From positions 112,228-176,227 of the forward strand of contig JAIQZQ010000066.1 of the NCBI GenBank assembly GCA_021777105.1: a stretch of 64,000 nucleotides of DNA. The letters are read 5' to 3'. The translations under genes and the position numbers were made by a program. This DNA is from Candidatus Anammoxibacter sp. (GTDB lineage Bacteria; Planctomycetota; Brocadiia; Brocadiales; Anammoxibacteraceae). The notes below the pieces were generated by a model. That model saw nothing but the letters and a program-made list of their open reading frames with translations. It was not told the DNA's origin and made no database searches. Below are positions 1 to 8,776 of this stretch, one piece after another; position 1 is the first letter of the stretch; each line of letters starts with the position of its first letter.

Positions 1-870
1 CGCCTCTATATTGGCCAGGCCGAACACTTCTTGTATGTGATCCGACACATTGGTTAGCATATCCGCCCCGGCCAGACATTGGTCGCGTTCATCTATCGTT
101 GCATTAGGCATCCAGTCGCAAAATTTATCAATACCGAGTTTAGCGGCGGCTTGTTTCAGCTGCTCAACCTTTCCGGTTTCATCACCGCCCATGGCAACAA
201 GACGCGGTTTATTGACTTTATTGTTTTTAACGACTTCACGAAAAGCCAACAAAAGCGGTATAAGATCAGCCTTGTATGTCTCATGAAAACGGCCAAACCA
301 TAAATATACAATTTCATCGTTGGCCCATCCGCGTTGTTTGCGCGCAGACTCTCTGGTAAAGTTGTGATTTGGCTGAAATGTTCCCAGAGGTATTACATCA
401 ATGTCGGCCTGAGGAAAAGTTTCGCCTATGCCTGCATAATCAAACATTTTTCTAAGCGCCTTAGCCCCCTCTTCAGAGATCATAACGGCAACGTCGGATG
501 CATGCCGCGCGGGATTGCGAGCCCAACTAACAACCGTGTCCATCTGATTTACCAGATCGTAGCATAACGAGACAATAGGCACGGTATACGGCGTGGCCAA
601 AGCAGCCAGTTCAAGACCAAACCCCGTCTGAATGTATTGTGTATACATAGCTGATATTTTGCCGCTTGATATAAGTTTAGCAGCCTCAATCTGTGTGATC
701 GGATCAGCTGTGACCTGCTTCTTATCGCCGATTTTGCCGAACCAGACCTCGGAAACCTTTACTCCCATCATTTCGAACATCTTTGGAACTTCTGCGGTTG
801 CCGTATACAACCCCGCATATCCAAGACGCCCCATGCCAAGATGATCAGTGTTTAATGTTAAAATATGCAT
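1..870 (-). CDS. Glycosyltransferase family 4 (partial, 3' end outside window)
   Basis: The ATG is at 870 and the frame stays open to base 1, so 290 residues are visible and the C-terminus lies outside the window. The end of the visible part reads SDHIQEVFGLANIEA. This is the GT4 (GT-B fold) donor-site signature, in which the Glu contacts the nucleotide-sugar phosphate. The stretch just before it (YLWFGRFHETYKADLIPLLLAF and LVAMGGDE) is the usual start of the C-terminal Rossmann half. The protein should transfer a sugar from an NDP-sugar in the cytoplasm; the acceptor is unknown. It is 89 bases downstream of, and codirectional with, the DegT-type aminotransferase gene, which fits a shared sugar or glycoconjugate pathway. 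The family call is secure; the substrate is not predictable. Confidence 0.85.
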   Translation of the reverse strand, partial: MHILTLNTDHLGMGRLGYAGLYTATAEVPKMFEMMGVKVSEVWFGKIGDKKQVTADPITQIEAAKLISSGKISAMYTQYIQTGFGLELAALATPYTVPIVSLCYDLVNQMDTVVSWARNPARHASDVAVMISEEGAKALRKMFDYAGIGETFPQADIDVIPLGTFQPNHNFTRESARKQRGWANDEIVYLWFGRFHETYKADLIPLLLAFREVVKNNKVNKPRLVAMGGDETGKVEQLKQAAAKLGIDKFCDWMPNATIDERDQCLAGADMLTNVSDHIQEVFGLANIEA

Positions 871-959
871 TTTTTTACTTTAATTATGGTTTTCAAGTTT
901 CTTAATTTTTTATTAATCGATCTTAAAGCTTTTTCTTGCCAACTGCTAATTTCGTCCCT

Positions 960-2114
960 CTATGCCATTTCCAATAGCAAATCACAAACCTCTTTAACTT
1001 CCGATTGCTTGAGCCCAACATACAGCGGCAATGAAATAGTTGAATCGCCGGCAAAAAGAGCTGACGGAAACTCCTTGTCATTTACATTGAAACCGCAACT
1101 CTTCCAAAGCGAATGCGAAGGCAAACAATATCCGCCGTTCATGAGAAAGATTCCTTTCTTTCGCGCCTTCTTCACAATGCCGTCCCTTTTCTCTTTCCCC
1201 CCATCTTTAATCACAATAATATACTGTTGCAGCGCAGTTGTTGAAGGCAGGTTGTTAACATCCTCGGGCGGCAAAAATATCTTATCAGATGCGGATGAAA
1301 GCAATTCATTGTATTGATTAAACAGCTCCACTTTTTTTGCGGTAATCTCTGTGTAGCGTTTAAGTTGAACCAAGCCAACCGCAGCCTGAAGGTCTGTCAT
1401 TCTATAGCTATAGCCGAGTTTTATAAAGTCCTCTTCCCAAAAATCGCTAAAATCAATATTTGTAAAATCCCATACGTTCGCGCCTTGAAAACGCAGGCAC
1501 CTTGCTTCGTCGGCCTTCTCCTTATTCGGCGCGATAAGTATGCCGCCGTCGCCGGCGGTGAGCGGTTTTGACGACTGCAAACTATAACAACCGTATTCGC
1601 CCCAAAGCCCGGCAGGCTTGCCGGACAATGCCGCGCCAAAAGCCGGGGCAGCGTCTTCAATAACAATCAATCCTTTGTCGCGCGCCCAATCCGTCAATTT
1701 ATCCATAGGAGCCATGCGGCCATAAACATGCACAGGCATTATCGCTTTGGTTTTGTTTGACAACTTGCTCTCAAATGCGCTTACATCGGAAGTATGGAGC
1801 CATTTATCAACATCCGTAAACACGGGAACCGCATTGCAATATACCACGGCCTCGGCTGTGGCGACAAACCCCATTGAAGGAACAAGAACTTCATCCCCCG
1901 CGCTTATGCCCGCGCATATCAAAGCCAAATGCAACGCGGCGGTGCCAGACGACAACGCAACCACCCTATCAGGTTCTATTCTTATATGTTCAGCGATTTT
2001 CTCCTCAAACAGTTTAACCTGCATTCCCTGCGCAATCCATCCGCTTCGGATTACTTTGATAAGGGCCTCCTCTTCTTCTTTTCCAAAATCCGGTTTAAAA
2101 AGCGGAATTCGCAT
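960..2114 (-). CDS. DegT/DnrJ/EryC1/StrS-family PLP aminotransferase
   Basis: 384 residues, normal length for this fold-type I PLP family, which usually aminates keto-sugars to amino-sugars. Family marks are SSGTAALHLAL (about 55-65), the PLP-stacking and pyridine-binding stretch IEDAAPAFGA (152-161) and the Schiff-base lysine K183 in LQSSKPLTAGDGG. An AGGAG ribosome site lies about 9 bases before the ATG. The gene sits upstream of a GT4 gene. Its own upstream region carries the CTAAAGT iteron element (2132-2210) and a long hairpin (2253-2312), both of which recur upstream of the PKS loading gene. Inference: it makes an amino-sugar or other amine for the pathway. Some family members act on non-sugar ketones, so the substrate is open. 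Confidence 0.9.
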   Translation of the reverse strand: MRIPLFKPDFGKEEEEALIKVIRSGWIAQGMQVKLFEEKIAEHIRIEPDRVVALSSGTAALHLALICAGISAGDEVLVPSMGFVATAEAVVYCNAVPVFTDVDKWLHTSDVSAFESKLSNKTKAIMPVHVYGRMAPMDKLTDWARDKGLIVIEDAAPAFGAALSGKPAGLWGEYGCYSLQSSKPLTAGDGGILIAPNKEKADEARCLRFQGANVWDFTNIDFSDFWEEDFIKLGYSYRMTDLQAAVGLVQLKRYTEITAKKVELFNQYNELLSSASDKIFLPPEDVNNLPSTTALQQYIIVIKDGGKEKRDGIVKKARKKGIFLMNGGYCLPSHSLWKSCGFNVNDKEFPSALFAGDSTISLPLYVGLKQSEVKEVCDLLLEMA

Positions 2115-2131
2115 ATTATATTTTCTCCTAA

Positions 2132-2210
2132 CCCGGATAAACCGGACAAGTGGCTAAATTGAGCTAAAGTTAAAATTGAGCTAAAGTTTTGGTAAAAATC
2201 TAAGATTTTT
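2132..2210. promoter_or_regulatory. CTAAAGT iteron element, copy 1
   Basis: A left-half copy of an element also found at 4816-5073, 43333-43499 and 63285-63354. It contains repeated CTAAAGT or CTAAATT units followed by a GGTAAAAATCTAAGATTTTT block. It begins 18 bases upstream of the aminotransferase ATG, in the same orientation relative to the gene as the other copies. A degenerate inverted end may lie at about 2334-2356 (CTCAATTTATCTAAAATT). It could be a regulator-binding site or a MITE end. Confidence 0.6.
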
Positions 2211-2252
2211 GTTTTACTTTTTAGAGGCAAAAACAAACAAAGGGTGATTGTT

Positions 2253-2312
2253 AGTGGCACAGGCATCCTGCCTGTGATCAATTGAAACACAGGCAAGGAT
2301 GCCTGTGCCACT
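2253..2312. repeat. 60-bp hairpin element (GTGGCACAGGCATCC arms), copy 1
   Basis: Near-perfect inverted repeat. The left arm begins AGTGGCACAGGCATCC and the right arm ends GGATGCCTGTGCCACT; the loop includes ATCAATTGAAA. A second copy, inverted in its loop, is at 63485-63545 upstream of the PKS loading gene. There is no T-tract, so it is not an obvious terminator. The remainder of this intergenic gap holds nothing else recognisable. Confidence 0.8.
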
Positions 2313-2350
2313 ATTTATATGGATTTTAAAATCGCTCAATTTATCTAAAA

Positions 2351-3664
2351 TTATCCTAAAAAAGTTATTCGATTAACATACCCTTTGGGGTTTACCTCTT
2401 CTTTATAAAATCTCGCAATATCATTAAACGCGCTTGTTGTGTCAATCTTAAGGTTTTTAAACATTGTCCTTTCCGGAAAGTAGTCGCAATATCCGAATGC
2501 ATCCACCGGCAATATATCATCTTTAAATTGTTTAGCCATTGCCGTGCCGGGAAATGGGCATACAATGGAAATATTAATAAACGCGGGACGAATGCTTTTT
2601 AATAAATTTTTTAAGGCATCAATGTCCTCAGGCGTCTCTTGAGGAAGCCCTATTAATAACAAGGCGCCGGGTTTAACGCCGGTTTCATGACACAAACTAA
2701 ACGCCTCCTTAATTTGATCGGTAGTGACGCCCTTGGCCACCTCTTTTAAGATCCTGTCCGACCCGGTTTCAACGCCAAAGTTCATATACGCGCAACCAGA
2801 CCCTTTTGCGTTTAACAGCGCATTTTTCTCTATATCATCCACACGGGCCAGGCACCCCCAATTAAACTTGCCCAGATTCGCAAGCTCTTTATAAAGCTGG
2901 GCCGACCACTCTCTGGAACTCATAAACGAAGGATCAAAAAAATAAAACTCATTAAGATCGTGTTTCGAATATCTATCGGCCATCTCAGTCATCTCGTCAG
3001 TAACATGCTTAACCGGCCTCCTCCGCACTCCCCCCTCGCTCATTTTGCGGTCGCAAAAAGTGCAGTGATGAACACAACCGCGTGAAGCCATTATATGCGC
3101 CGTCGCGTATCCCCTTGTAGATTTGGCAAAATTCATATAATTTTCAAGCGGATATAAATCCCAGGCCGGAAAAGGCTGTTTTGTAACGTCCACAAGCGGA
3201 GCTATTCCGCTTGATCTAACGCCGCCATTTTTATCTTTCCATGTCCAACCCGGCGGAAAAACATCGTCGCTAAAAGGCAGCCCGTTTTCAACCAGCTTTG
3301 AAACCGCGTCTTCACCCTCGCCCATCAAAACTGCGTCGGCATCTTGAAGCAGTGTTTCCTCATTGATTGAGAAAACGCCCCTACCCGCAAAAAACAACCA
3401 TGCATTCGGATTTCGTTTGCGCGCAATACGGGCAGCCATAACCATTGCCCGCAACTGAACTATTGTTCCGCCTATGCCGATAACATCAGCCTCGACATCA
3501 TCCAACATTCTCCAAAATTTGACTTGCCCCCAAGCCCCGGAATCAAGTATTGAAACCGTGTGGCCCAATGCTTTTAAACGAGCCGCAATAATACCAACTC
3601 CTAACGGGCAGAATTCAGCCAAATCAACATGACGGGCCGGCGGAAGAATCAATGCAATTCTCAT
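2351..3664 (-). CDS. B12-binding-domain radical SAM protein
   Basis: 437 residues from the ATG at 3664; a TTG 15 bases further upstream is possible, but the ATG fits the usual start (MRIALILPP). Residues about 1-125 form the Rossmann-like cobalamin-binding domain typical of the B12-radical SAM class (PLGVGIIAARLKALGH, ADVIGIGG). The classical DxHxxG cobalamin motif is not seen, so cofactor binding may be altered. The radical SAM core follows with CxxxCxxC at C197, C201 and C204 (CVHHCTFC) binding [4Fe-4S]. Enzymes of this class perform methylations, ring contractions and other radical steps on natural products, lipids or tetrapyrroles. It lies between the aminotransferase and the reductase on the same strand, which suggests a tailoring step. 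The exact reaction cannot be read from sequence. Confidence 0.85.
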   Translation of the reverse strand: MRIALILPPARHVDLAEFCPLGVGIIAARLKALGHTVSILDSGAWGQVKFWRMLDDVEADVIGIGGTIVQLRAMVMAARIARKRNPNAWLFFAGRGVFSINEETLLQDADAVLMGEGEDAVSKLVENGLPFSDDVFPPGWTWKDKNGGVRSSGIAPLVDVTKQPFPAWDLYPLENYMNFAKSTRGYATAHIMASRGCVHHCTFCDRKMSEGGVRRRPVKHVTDEMTEMADRYSKHDLNEFYFFDPSFMSSREWSAQLYKELANLGKFNWGCLARVDDIEKNALLNAKGSGCAYMNFGVETGSDRILKEVAKGVTTDQIKEAFSLCHETGVKPGALLLIGLPQETPEDIDALKNLLKSIRPAFINISIVCPFPGTAMAKQFKDDILPVDAFGYCDYFPERTMFKNLKIDTTSAFNDIARFYKEEVNPKGYVNRITFLG

Positions 3665-3714
3665 TACAGTTTCCCACAAAATTTAAACTGCCGTAATAAA
3701 ATTATGGCAATATC

Positions 3715-4767
3715 TCATTTTTTACAATTATTATAAATATATCCGGCAAGGCGCCCCCAATAAGTGGATTCAATTTCAGGCACATTGATTTTATTTTCTT
3801 TAAACCATTTTTCGCTGAAGCATGAATTCACATCAGATAATTTTGCGTTATCAGGCGCGGGCGGATACAAGCCGTCGATAAAACGACCGGCCGCCGCGGA
3901 CAACTTTGAGCGGCACGCCCTCCACTCATCAGAATATTGATAAAAAAGTTCAGGAGGTTTAAAGTTTAACGCCAACCCCATTTCTTCAAATATTTTAGAC
4001 GCCCCTTGGCCGGCAAAGTATGGCAAGTGCAGCACACCTGGAACTTCACGGCAACTCATCAAAGCGCACACTGCCTTTGCCGCAATATCAACCGGCACGG
4101 GATGGATAGCTTGTTGCGCGCCTAAAGGAAAAGCCTCAATTTTTTTCTCCAGCCATAATTTAACGGTGCGATAAAACCAGTCTGATAAAACCGGAAATGA
4201 GCCGTCGGAAGCCCCTAAAACCGACCCCAATCTAACTATCGTTGTCCCGATATCTTTATGAAAATTATTCACAGCAGTTTCAGCCAGAAACTTTGTAAGC
4301 GCATAGGCGGTGACAAAATCCTGCCCAATGTCAAAAGTATCTTCTGAATACACCCCTTTGCCGTTTCCCCTAATTGACAAACTGCCCATATATATAAAAC
4401 GGTCAAATCCTGAAAGACGCGCAGCTTCAACAAGAAGATTCCACGTAAGCCCCACATTCGCGTCCAGTACCTCCTTGTCATTCATAAAATCAACAACAGC
4501 GGCGCAGTGAATTATATGAGTTGTTTCATCCGGCAGAGTAATAAAATTATTATCAACAGTCTCAATGTATCTTAATCTTTCCCCGCAACCGGATTCACGT
4601 TTAAGTTGTTCGCAACGCTCTTTGGCCCCATTTTCCCCTTGCGACCGTATAAGAGCGTAAATCAAACAACCTGTTTTATCAAGCTCTTTTATTATATGCC
4701 TTCCGAGCCAACCCGTAGCCCCGGTTAAAACGCAACATTTGTCTGAAAATTCGAAATCCTCTATCAT
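3715..4767 (-). CDS. Extended SDR, thioester-reductase-like (candidate chain-release enzyme)
   Basis: 350 residues. The N-terminus has the NAD(P)-binding motif TGATGWLG (about 16-23) followed by LIYALIRS and a downstream ERCEQLKRE segment, the pattern of thioester-reductase / NAD_binding_4 proteins. The catalytic YxxxK is seen as YALTK (about 156-160) with a preceding Ser-containing strand (YMGSLSI). Thioester reductases release carrier-protein-bound acyl chains as aldehydes or alcohols. The PKS in this window ends in an ACP without a thioesterase, and this gene carries the same upstream CTAAAGT element as two PKS genes. I therefore infer that it offloads the polyketide. The alternative is a sugar-nucleotide epimerase or dehydratase, which cannot be excluded given the glycosyltransferase neighbours. 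Confidence 0.75.
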   Translation of the reverse strand: MIEDFEFSDKCCVLTGATGWLGRHIIKELDKTGCLIYALIRSQGENGAKERCEQLKRESGCGERLRYIETVDNNFITLPDETTHIIHCAAVVDFMNDKEVLDANVGLTWNLLVEAARLSGFDRFIYMGSLSIRGNGKGVYSEDTFDIGQDFVTAYALTKFLAETAVNNFHKDIGTTIVRLGSVLGASDGSFPVLSDWFYRTVKLWLEKKIEAFPLGAQQAIHPVPVDIAAKAVCALMSCREVPGVLHLPYFAGQGASKIFEEMGLALNFKPPELFYQYSDEWRACRSKLSAAAGRFIDGLYPPAPDNAKLSDVNSCFSEKWFKENKINVPEIESTYWGRLAGYIYNNCKK

Positions 4768-4815
4768 TATTTAACCGCAATAATATTATTGTAAATTCAA
4801 AATGATCTCAGATCA

Positions 4816-5073
4816 ATTAAAGTGGCTAAAGTGATCTAAAGTTAAAAGTGAACTAAAGTTTAGGTAAAAATCTGAGATTTTTAATAATTATTCAGCATAA
4901 AAATTAAAGTAAGAGTTAAAAGTCACATTGTTATTAAAAGTTAATAAGTAATATTTTATAGCTAATGACCACCGTAGGTGGTTGTCTTAAAATTAGACAA
5001 AATACCATAACTTTAGATCACTTTAAACTTTAGTCACTTTAAACTTTAGTCACTTTAGTCACTTTAGTCACTT
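4816..5073. promoter_or_regulatory. CTAAAGT iteron element, copy 2 (full, both inverted ends)
   Basis: The left part (about 4816-4882) has CTAAAGT units and a GGTAAAAATCTGAGATTTTT block. The right part (about 4988-5073) has the same units inverted, ending in repeated ACTTTAGTC. A perfect ACCACCgtaGGTGGT hairpin lies between them at 4968-4982. The element fills most of the 366-bp gap between the reductase start (4767) and the radical SAM/SPASM stop (5134). The right end has extra iterated units compared with the copy at 43333-43499, as in a minisatellite. Confidence 0.7.
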
Positions 5074-5133
5074 AAAAAACAAAAATCTCCGAATTCAGTT
5101 TAAAGGCGCATATAATTTACAAACAACAACGTA

Positions 5134-6321
5134 TTAATACCCCCTTACCTGAGAGGCCCCTATTGCGCCTATGGAATCAAGCGACGCGCACTCCTTGCAC
5201 CGATGTTTATTAAAAAAAGAGCGACGCAAGCTCATAATATCTTTAGAATTCCAATAATCCGGTTGAATCGGTATCTTCCCAACAACATTCCCGTGTGAAA
5301 ACGCGCAGAAATGCAGTTTGCCTTGCGGACTCAAATACATATGCGTCCACGGGCAGGGACAAGGGGCGTCAACAGCATTGGAATAAATTTGCGCCGGCAT
5401 ATTTAGAACCATATTACACCGCTTAGCCGTTTCAATCGCTTTATCGTGCATATCACGATATTCAATTGACAGAAGATCAACCTCTTCATCAATCAATAGT
5501 TTGTTAATGTTATCTCTAATTACTATGCGCCTGGCCGACAAACCTTGAAATCCCCGTTCAGCCGCCCAATCAATCAACAGCGGCAGATCGTTGAGGTTGC
5601 TTTTGCAAAGCACGGCGGATATCCCAATCCACGGAATTTCCATACCGGCCTTGCCGGCGATTGCCTTTAATAAACTTAAATGGTTCTCAATCTTTTGTAA
5701 AGAACCGCCCTTTCGCAGCTTCTTAAATGTCTCGGGTTTGGAAGTGTCAATAGATATTAACATCCGATGAACACCGGACAAAACAATTTCAGCAATTTTT
5801 TCATTAAAATGCTGAAAGTTTGTAAAAATCGACACAGGTGTTTTATATTTGTTTGCAAGATTGCAAGTAATGTCAAAACAGTTATCAAGCAGCGGCTCGC
5901 CCCAACAATAAGGCACAAATTCAACAACCGGAGGCAACAAATATTCCAGAGCCTCAATCCACTGCTCCTTTTCCATTGTATGAAAATGCTCAACCGGCTC
6001 AGGTCTACAAAAGACGCAAGACAAATTACAATGTTCCGTGCGTGAAGCTTGCAAAACAAAAGGTTTTGAAAAACAACGCCCTTGCTGTTCCGCAAACTCT
6101 TTTTGAGCTAAAAAATAGTTATATTTTTTATAATCGCTTAAATACCCTTCATTATTAGCGGCAAGTTCGCTGTAATTTAGACACTTCTCCTTTAATTCAT
6201 TATCGTCGCGTAGCGCATCATTGCAATCAGGATAAGAAATACCCCAAAATTCAGACACAGGCACAGAGCCATGAATCAAATAATCGTATTTAAGGTTATT
6301 ACAGGTATTATTTTCAATCAA
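5134..6321 (-). CDS. Radical SAM/SPASM-type protein
   Basis: 395 residues from a TTG start at 6321; no ATG is available near the N-terminus, so the start is uncertain. The radical SAM motif CxxxCxxC is C98, C102 and C105 (HCNLSCVFC). A GEPLLD segment (about 137) matches the SAM-amino-binding GGEP strand. The C-terminal 75 residues hold a Cys-rich SPASM-like region (CPCPWTHMYLSPQGKLHFC, then CKEC) that would bind extra Fe-S clusters. SPASM proteins modify peptides, amino-sugars or other small molecules. The first 85 residues are an extension I cannot assign. A 35-bp sequence with a 19-bp palindrome lies 80 bases upstream and recurs upstream of the PKS loading gene. Confidence 0.85.
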   Translation of the reverse strand: MIENNTCNNLKYDYLIHGSVPVSEFWGISYPDCNDALRDDNELKEKCLNYSELAANNEGYLSDYKKYNYFLAQKEFAEQQGRCFSKPFVLQASRTEHCNLSCVFCRPEPVEHFHTMEKEQWIEALEYLLPPVVEFVPYCWGEPLLDNCFDITCNLANKYKTPVSIFTNFQHFNEKIAEIVLSGVHRMLISIDTSKPETFKKLRKGGSLQKIENHLSLLKAIAGKAGMEIPWIGISAVLCKSNLNDLPLLIDWAAERGFQGLSARRIVIRDNINKLLIDEEVDLLSIEYRDMHDKAIETAKRCNMVLNMPAQIYSNAVDAPCPCPWTHMYLSPQGKLHFCAFSHGNVVGKIPIQPDYWNSKDIMSLRRSFFNKHRCKECASLDSIGAIGASQVRGY

Positions 6322-6399
6322 CTTATTTTATTATAAAATTAAAAAAACATAATTATATAGAGCGTTTAATATTATTTAAAAACGTTTAAAGCCCAAAGC

Positions 6400-6434
6400 G
6401 CTAAATATGGAGTACATTAACCGTGTTAATGTTA
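6400..6434. promoter_or_regulatory. Candidate operator: 35-bp repeat with 19-bp palindrome, copy 1
   Basis: Contains ACATTAACcgtGTTAATGT at 6414-6432, two perfect 8-bp arms around a 3-bp spacer. The 35-bp stretch recurs exactly at 63591-63625. Both copies lie upstream of minus-strand genes of the putative pathway (radical SAM/SPASM here, PKS loading gene there). The size and symmetry fit a dimeric repressor or activator site; this is inference. Confidence 0.55.
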
Positions 6435-6468
6435 TGGCACAAGAAAACTATACCATTACTTCTCTCCC

Positions 6469-7254
6469 TCACTTGACGAGAGCCGGAAAAACACTTTTCC
6501 ACCGCTTTCTGAAACGTCTGCTATTTATTAAATAGTTTCGCAGCCGGTTAAATTCCTTAAAACCGTCCGAGCCGATGGTCGTATGCGCATTGTGCGTCAA
6601 TCGTGATCCGGTAGCCACTGCGCATCTCTTTCCAAGTTGCCGCGCTCTTAAACAGAGATCAACATCTTCATAATCCATAGGATCAAAAATAGTGTCAAAA
6701 CCGTTTAAACGCAGCCAAAGTTCCTTTGACAGCGCCATGCAAGCTCCAATGCAGAATTCAGTATAAAAGAAATCTGATTTCATCTTTTCAACGTCAGGAT
6801 TCTCACAAAAAACAACATTGCCGGAGCCGTCAATAGAGCCGCCGGCAAATTGTATCCCGCCGCATGGTTTCACTAAAACCGCCCCGGCCACACCTATGGA
6901 CGAATCAGATTTAAGGCAGTTAACAATTGCATTTAACCAATTGGGATCAACAATCTCAACATCGTTGTCTAAAAATAGGATATACTCCCCTTCGGCAATA
7001 GACGCGCCCAGATTCCTGCCGCTTGCGACTCCTGTATTTGTGTCATTCAGCAAAAATTTAAACTCAAAACCTGAACTTTTGTAATTTGTTATCAATTCAC
7101 GCACGTTATCCGTAGACCCGTTATCAACCAATATGGTTTCAAAAAGAACATCATTGGTTAAAGCCAACGTATCCAGAGCCCTAACCGTATAATCCCAATT
7201 ATCAAGCGATAAAACAACAACGCTTACTAATGGCCGCTCGTTTCTTTTACCCAT
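6469..7254 (-). CDS. Glycosyltransferase family 2
   Basis: 261 residues, GT-A fold. The N-terminus has VSVVVLSLDN and the nucleotide-binding LVDNGSTDN (about 42-50). The metal-binding DxD is D96-N-D98 in LFLDNDVE. The C-terminal part has the acceptor/base region YEDVDLCLRARQLGKR. No membrane segment is seen, so it is cytosolic or peripheral. It overlaps the upstream GT4 gene by 28 bases, which indicates translational coupling. Rhamnosyl or similar transferases for cell-surface glycans look like this, but decoration of a secondary metabolite is equally possible. Confidence 0.9.
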   Translation of the reverse strand: MGKRNERPLVSVVVLSLDNWDYTVRALDTLALTNDVLFETILVDNGSTDNVRELITNYKSSGFEFKFLLNDTNTGVASGRNLGASIAEGEYILFLDNDVEIVDPNWLNAIVNCLKSDSSIGVAGAVLVKPCGGIQFAGGSIDGSGNVVFCENPDVEKMKSDFFYTEFCIGACMALSKELWLRLNGFDTIFDPMDYEDVDLCLRARQLGKRCAVATGSRLTHNAHTTIGSDGFKEFNRLRNYLINSRRFRKRWKSVFPALVK

Positions 7255-8366
7255 TTATAATAATCCGTTAATTCCGGTATTATCTTATCCACGCTAAACC
7301 TTTCAATCACATTCCTATTGTCAACCTTAACAAGATGTTTTTTGCCGGCCAAAGCGTCAATAACCGCTTTTGCCAAAGCCTTTGAATCTCCGGGAGCCAC
7401 AAGATCTCCGTTAATGCCCGGAGTTATAATTTCGTCAAATCCCGAGCCGTAAGTAGCAATAACATACTTCCCTAAAACCAGCGATTCCAGGCAAGCATAA
7501 GGAAAATTCTCCCACAATGACGGCAACACAATCAAATCGCAGCTTTCAATCGCAGCCTGTTTCTCAGCGCCGTCAAGATGCCCGGTAAAAAGCGCCATTT
7601 CGCTCCACAACGACAACATCTTCCTTAATTCATTACCGGCTGATCCCTTGTTTAATCTTGTGTCCGGTCCTATGAAGCAAGATTCAACGTTATCCATTTG
7701 ATCGAAAACCGGTTTTAATGATTCCGCAAAAACATAAACCCCTTTTCTTGGCTCCAAACGGCCCAAAAAACCGATCCTTATAGAGTCGGTTTTCTTTGCA
7801 AAAGGTTTGTACTTTTGTTCTTGAAATATGTCAACTGGATTATTAATAACTTTAACGTTATTTTTATCTACTCTATAATTATCAACAACTAAGCGCTCCA
7901 TTGCTTTAGACGGAGAAGACAAATATTTGGCATTAGAAAAATATTCAGTTTCTGATTCATTAACAAGAGATGAGTCTTTTAACCTCGAATATCCATTAAG
8001 CCTATCAACAACGGAATTTGGAGTGTGCAAACGCACAACAACGGCAAATTGATCGCCCATGCGGCTATCAAACGCTTCCATTCCCCAGTCGGTCGCCTCA
8101 ACCACGTCAATGGGTTTTATCTCATTTAATTCAACCAATTTAGAATAAAATATCTTGCTAAGTTCAAGGCGCCGCCTAGAAGCCTCAACTTCCGGCTCAA
8201 TCCTGCATAGAGAATACAACCCATCAACCCTTTCAGTTATAACCGGGGACACAACCGTCACACTGTGCCCCGCGCGCGCAAGACCATTAGCGGTTGTATG
8301 TATATAGGAGCCTATCCCCCCTGAAGTCCGCAACGAATAGTTTACGGTTAAAAATATTATGTTCAT
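7227..8366 (-). CDS. Glycosyltransferase family 4
   Basis: 379 residues, ATG start. The N-terminal acceptor-side motif TSGGIGSYIHTTANGLARAGH (about 14-34) is typical of GT4. The C-terminal Rossmann half has GFLGRLEPRKGVYVFAESL and the donor signature LPSLWENFPYACLESL with the conserved Glu residues. It is the first gene of the run that continues leftward into GT2. A 29-bp perfect palindrome lies about 170 bases upstream. Sugar donor and acceptor are unknown. Confidence 0.9.
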   Translation of the reverse strand: MNIIFLTVNYSLRTSGGIGSYIHTTANGLARAGHSVTVVSPVITERVDGLYSLCRIEPEVEASRRRLELSKIFYSKLVELNEIKPIDVVEATDWGMEAFDSRMGDQFAVVVRLHTPNSVVDRLNGYSRLKDSSLVNESETEYFSNAKYLSSPSKAMERLVVDNYRVDKNNVKVINNPVDIFQEQKYKPFAKKTDSIRIGFLGRLEPRKGVYVFAESLKPVFDQMDNVESCFIGPDTRLNKGSAGNELRKMLSLWSEMALFTGHLDGAEKQAAIESCDLIVLPSLWENFPYACLESLVLGKYVIATYGSGFDEIITPGINGDLVAPGDSKALAKAVIDALAGKKHLVKVDNRNVIERFSVDKIIPELTDYYKWVKETSGH

Positions 8367-8537
8367 TATAAAAACAAGAGTATCTGTTTAACCAATGCAA
8401 AATAAGCGCAAAAAATGAGAGAAACCAGTACAGAGATTTATTAATTTTTTGTCCATCTTACCATACAAAACATATCATTCAATATAAAATCTAAAAAAAA
8501 CGCCATAAAATAATCTATGAAATAATCTATGAAAATA

Positions 8538-8566
8538 TGACTCGTTTTATTAAATAAAACGAGTCA
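8538..8566. promoter_or_regulatory. 29-bp perfect palindrome
   Basis: Arms TGACTCGTTTTATT and AATAAAACGAGTCA around a single central A. There is no T-tract after it on either strand, so it is a weak terminator candidate. Its place upstream of the leftward glycosyltransferase operon would suit an operator. The surrounding AT-rich bases 8367-8776 hold no other recognisable feature. Confidence 0.5.
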
Positions 8567-8776
8567 GCTCACCTTGCTTTCCACTTTTGCGCATGCTTTT
8601 ACCTATAGAGCTTCCGCATAAACTTTAATTTATAGAATCAAAAGCAATTTTAGCCACAAAGACGCAAAGGCACGAAGAAAAGCAAAAACTTTGTGATTAT
8701 TTAGAATTTTTAAAATTTGTAAAATGAAGATGCAATGTGAATGTTTGACCGCTTTGACACAGGTAAATCCTTTTAA

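Noticed and set aside
4816..5073. CRISPR-like array because of repeated ACTTTAGTC units
   Set aside because: The units are about 7-11 bases with no unique spacers of CRISPR size. The structure is an inverted iteron element.
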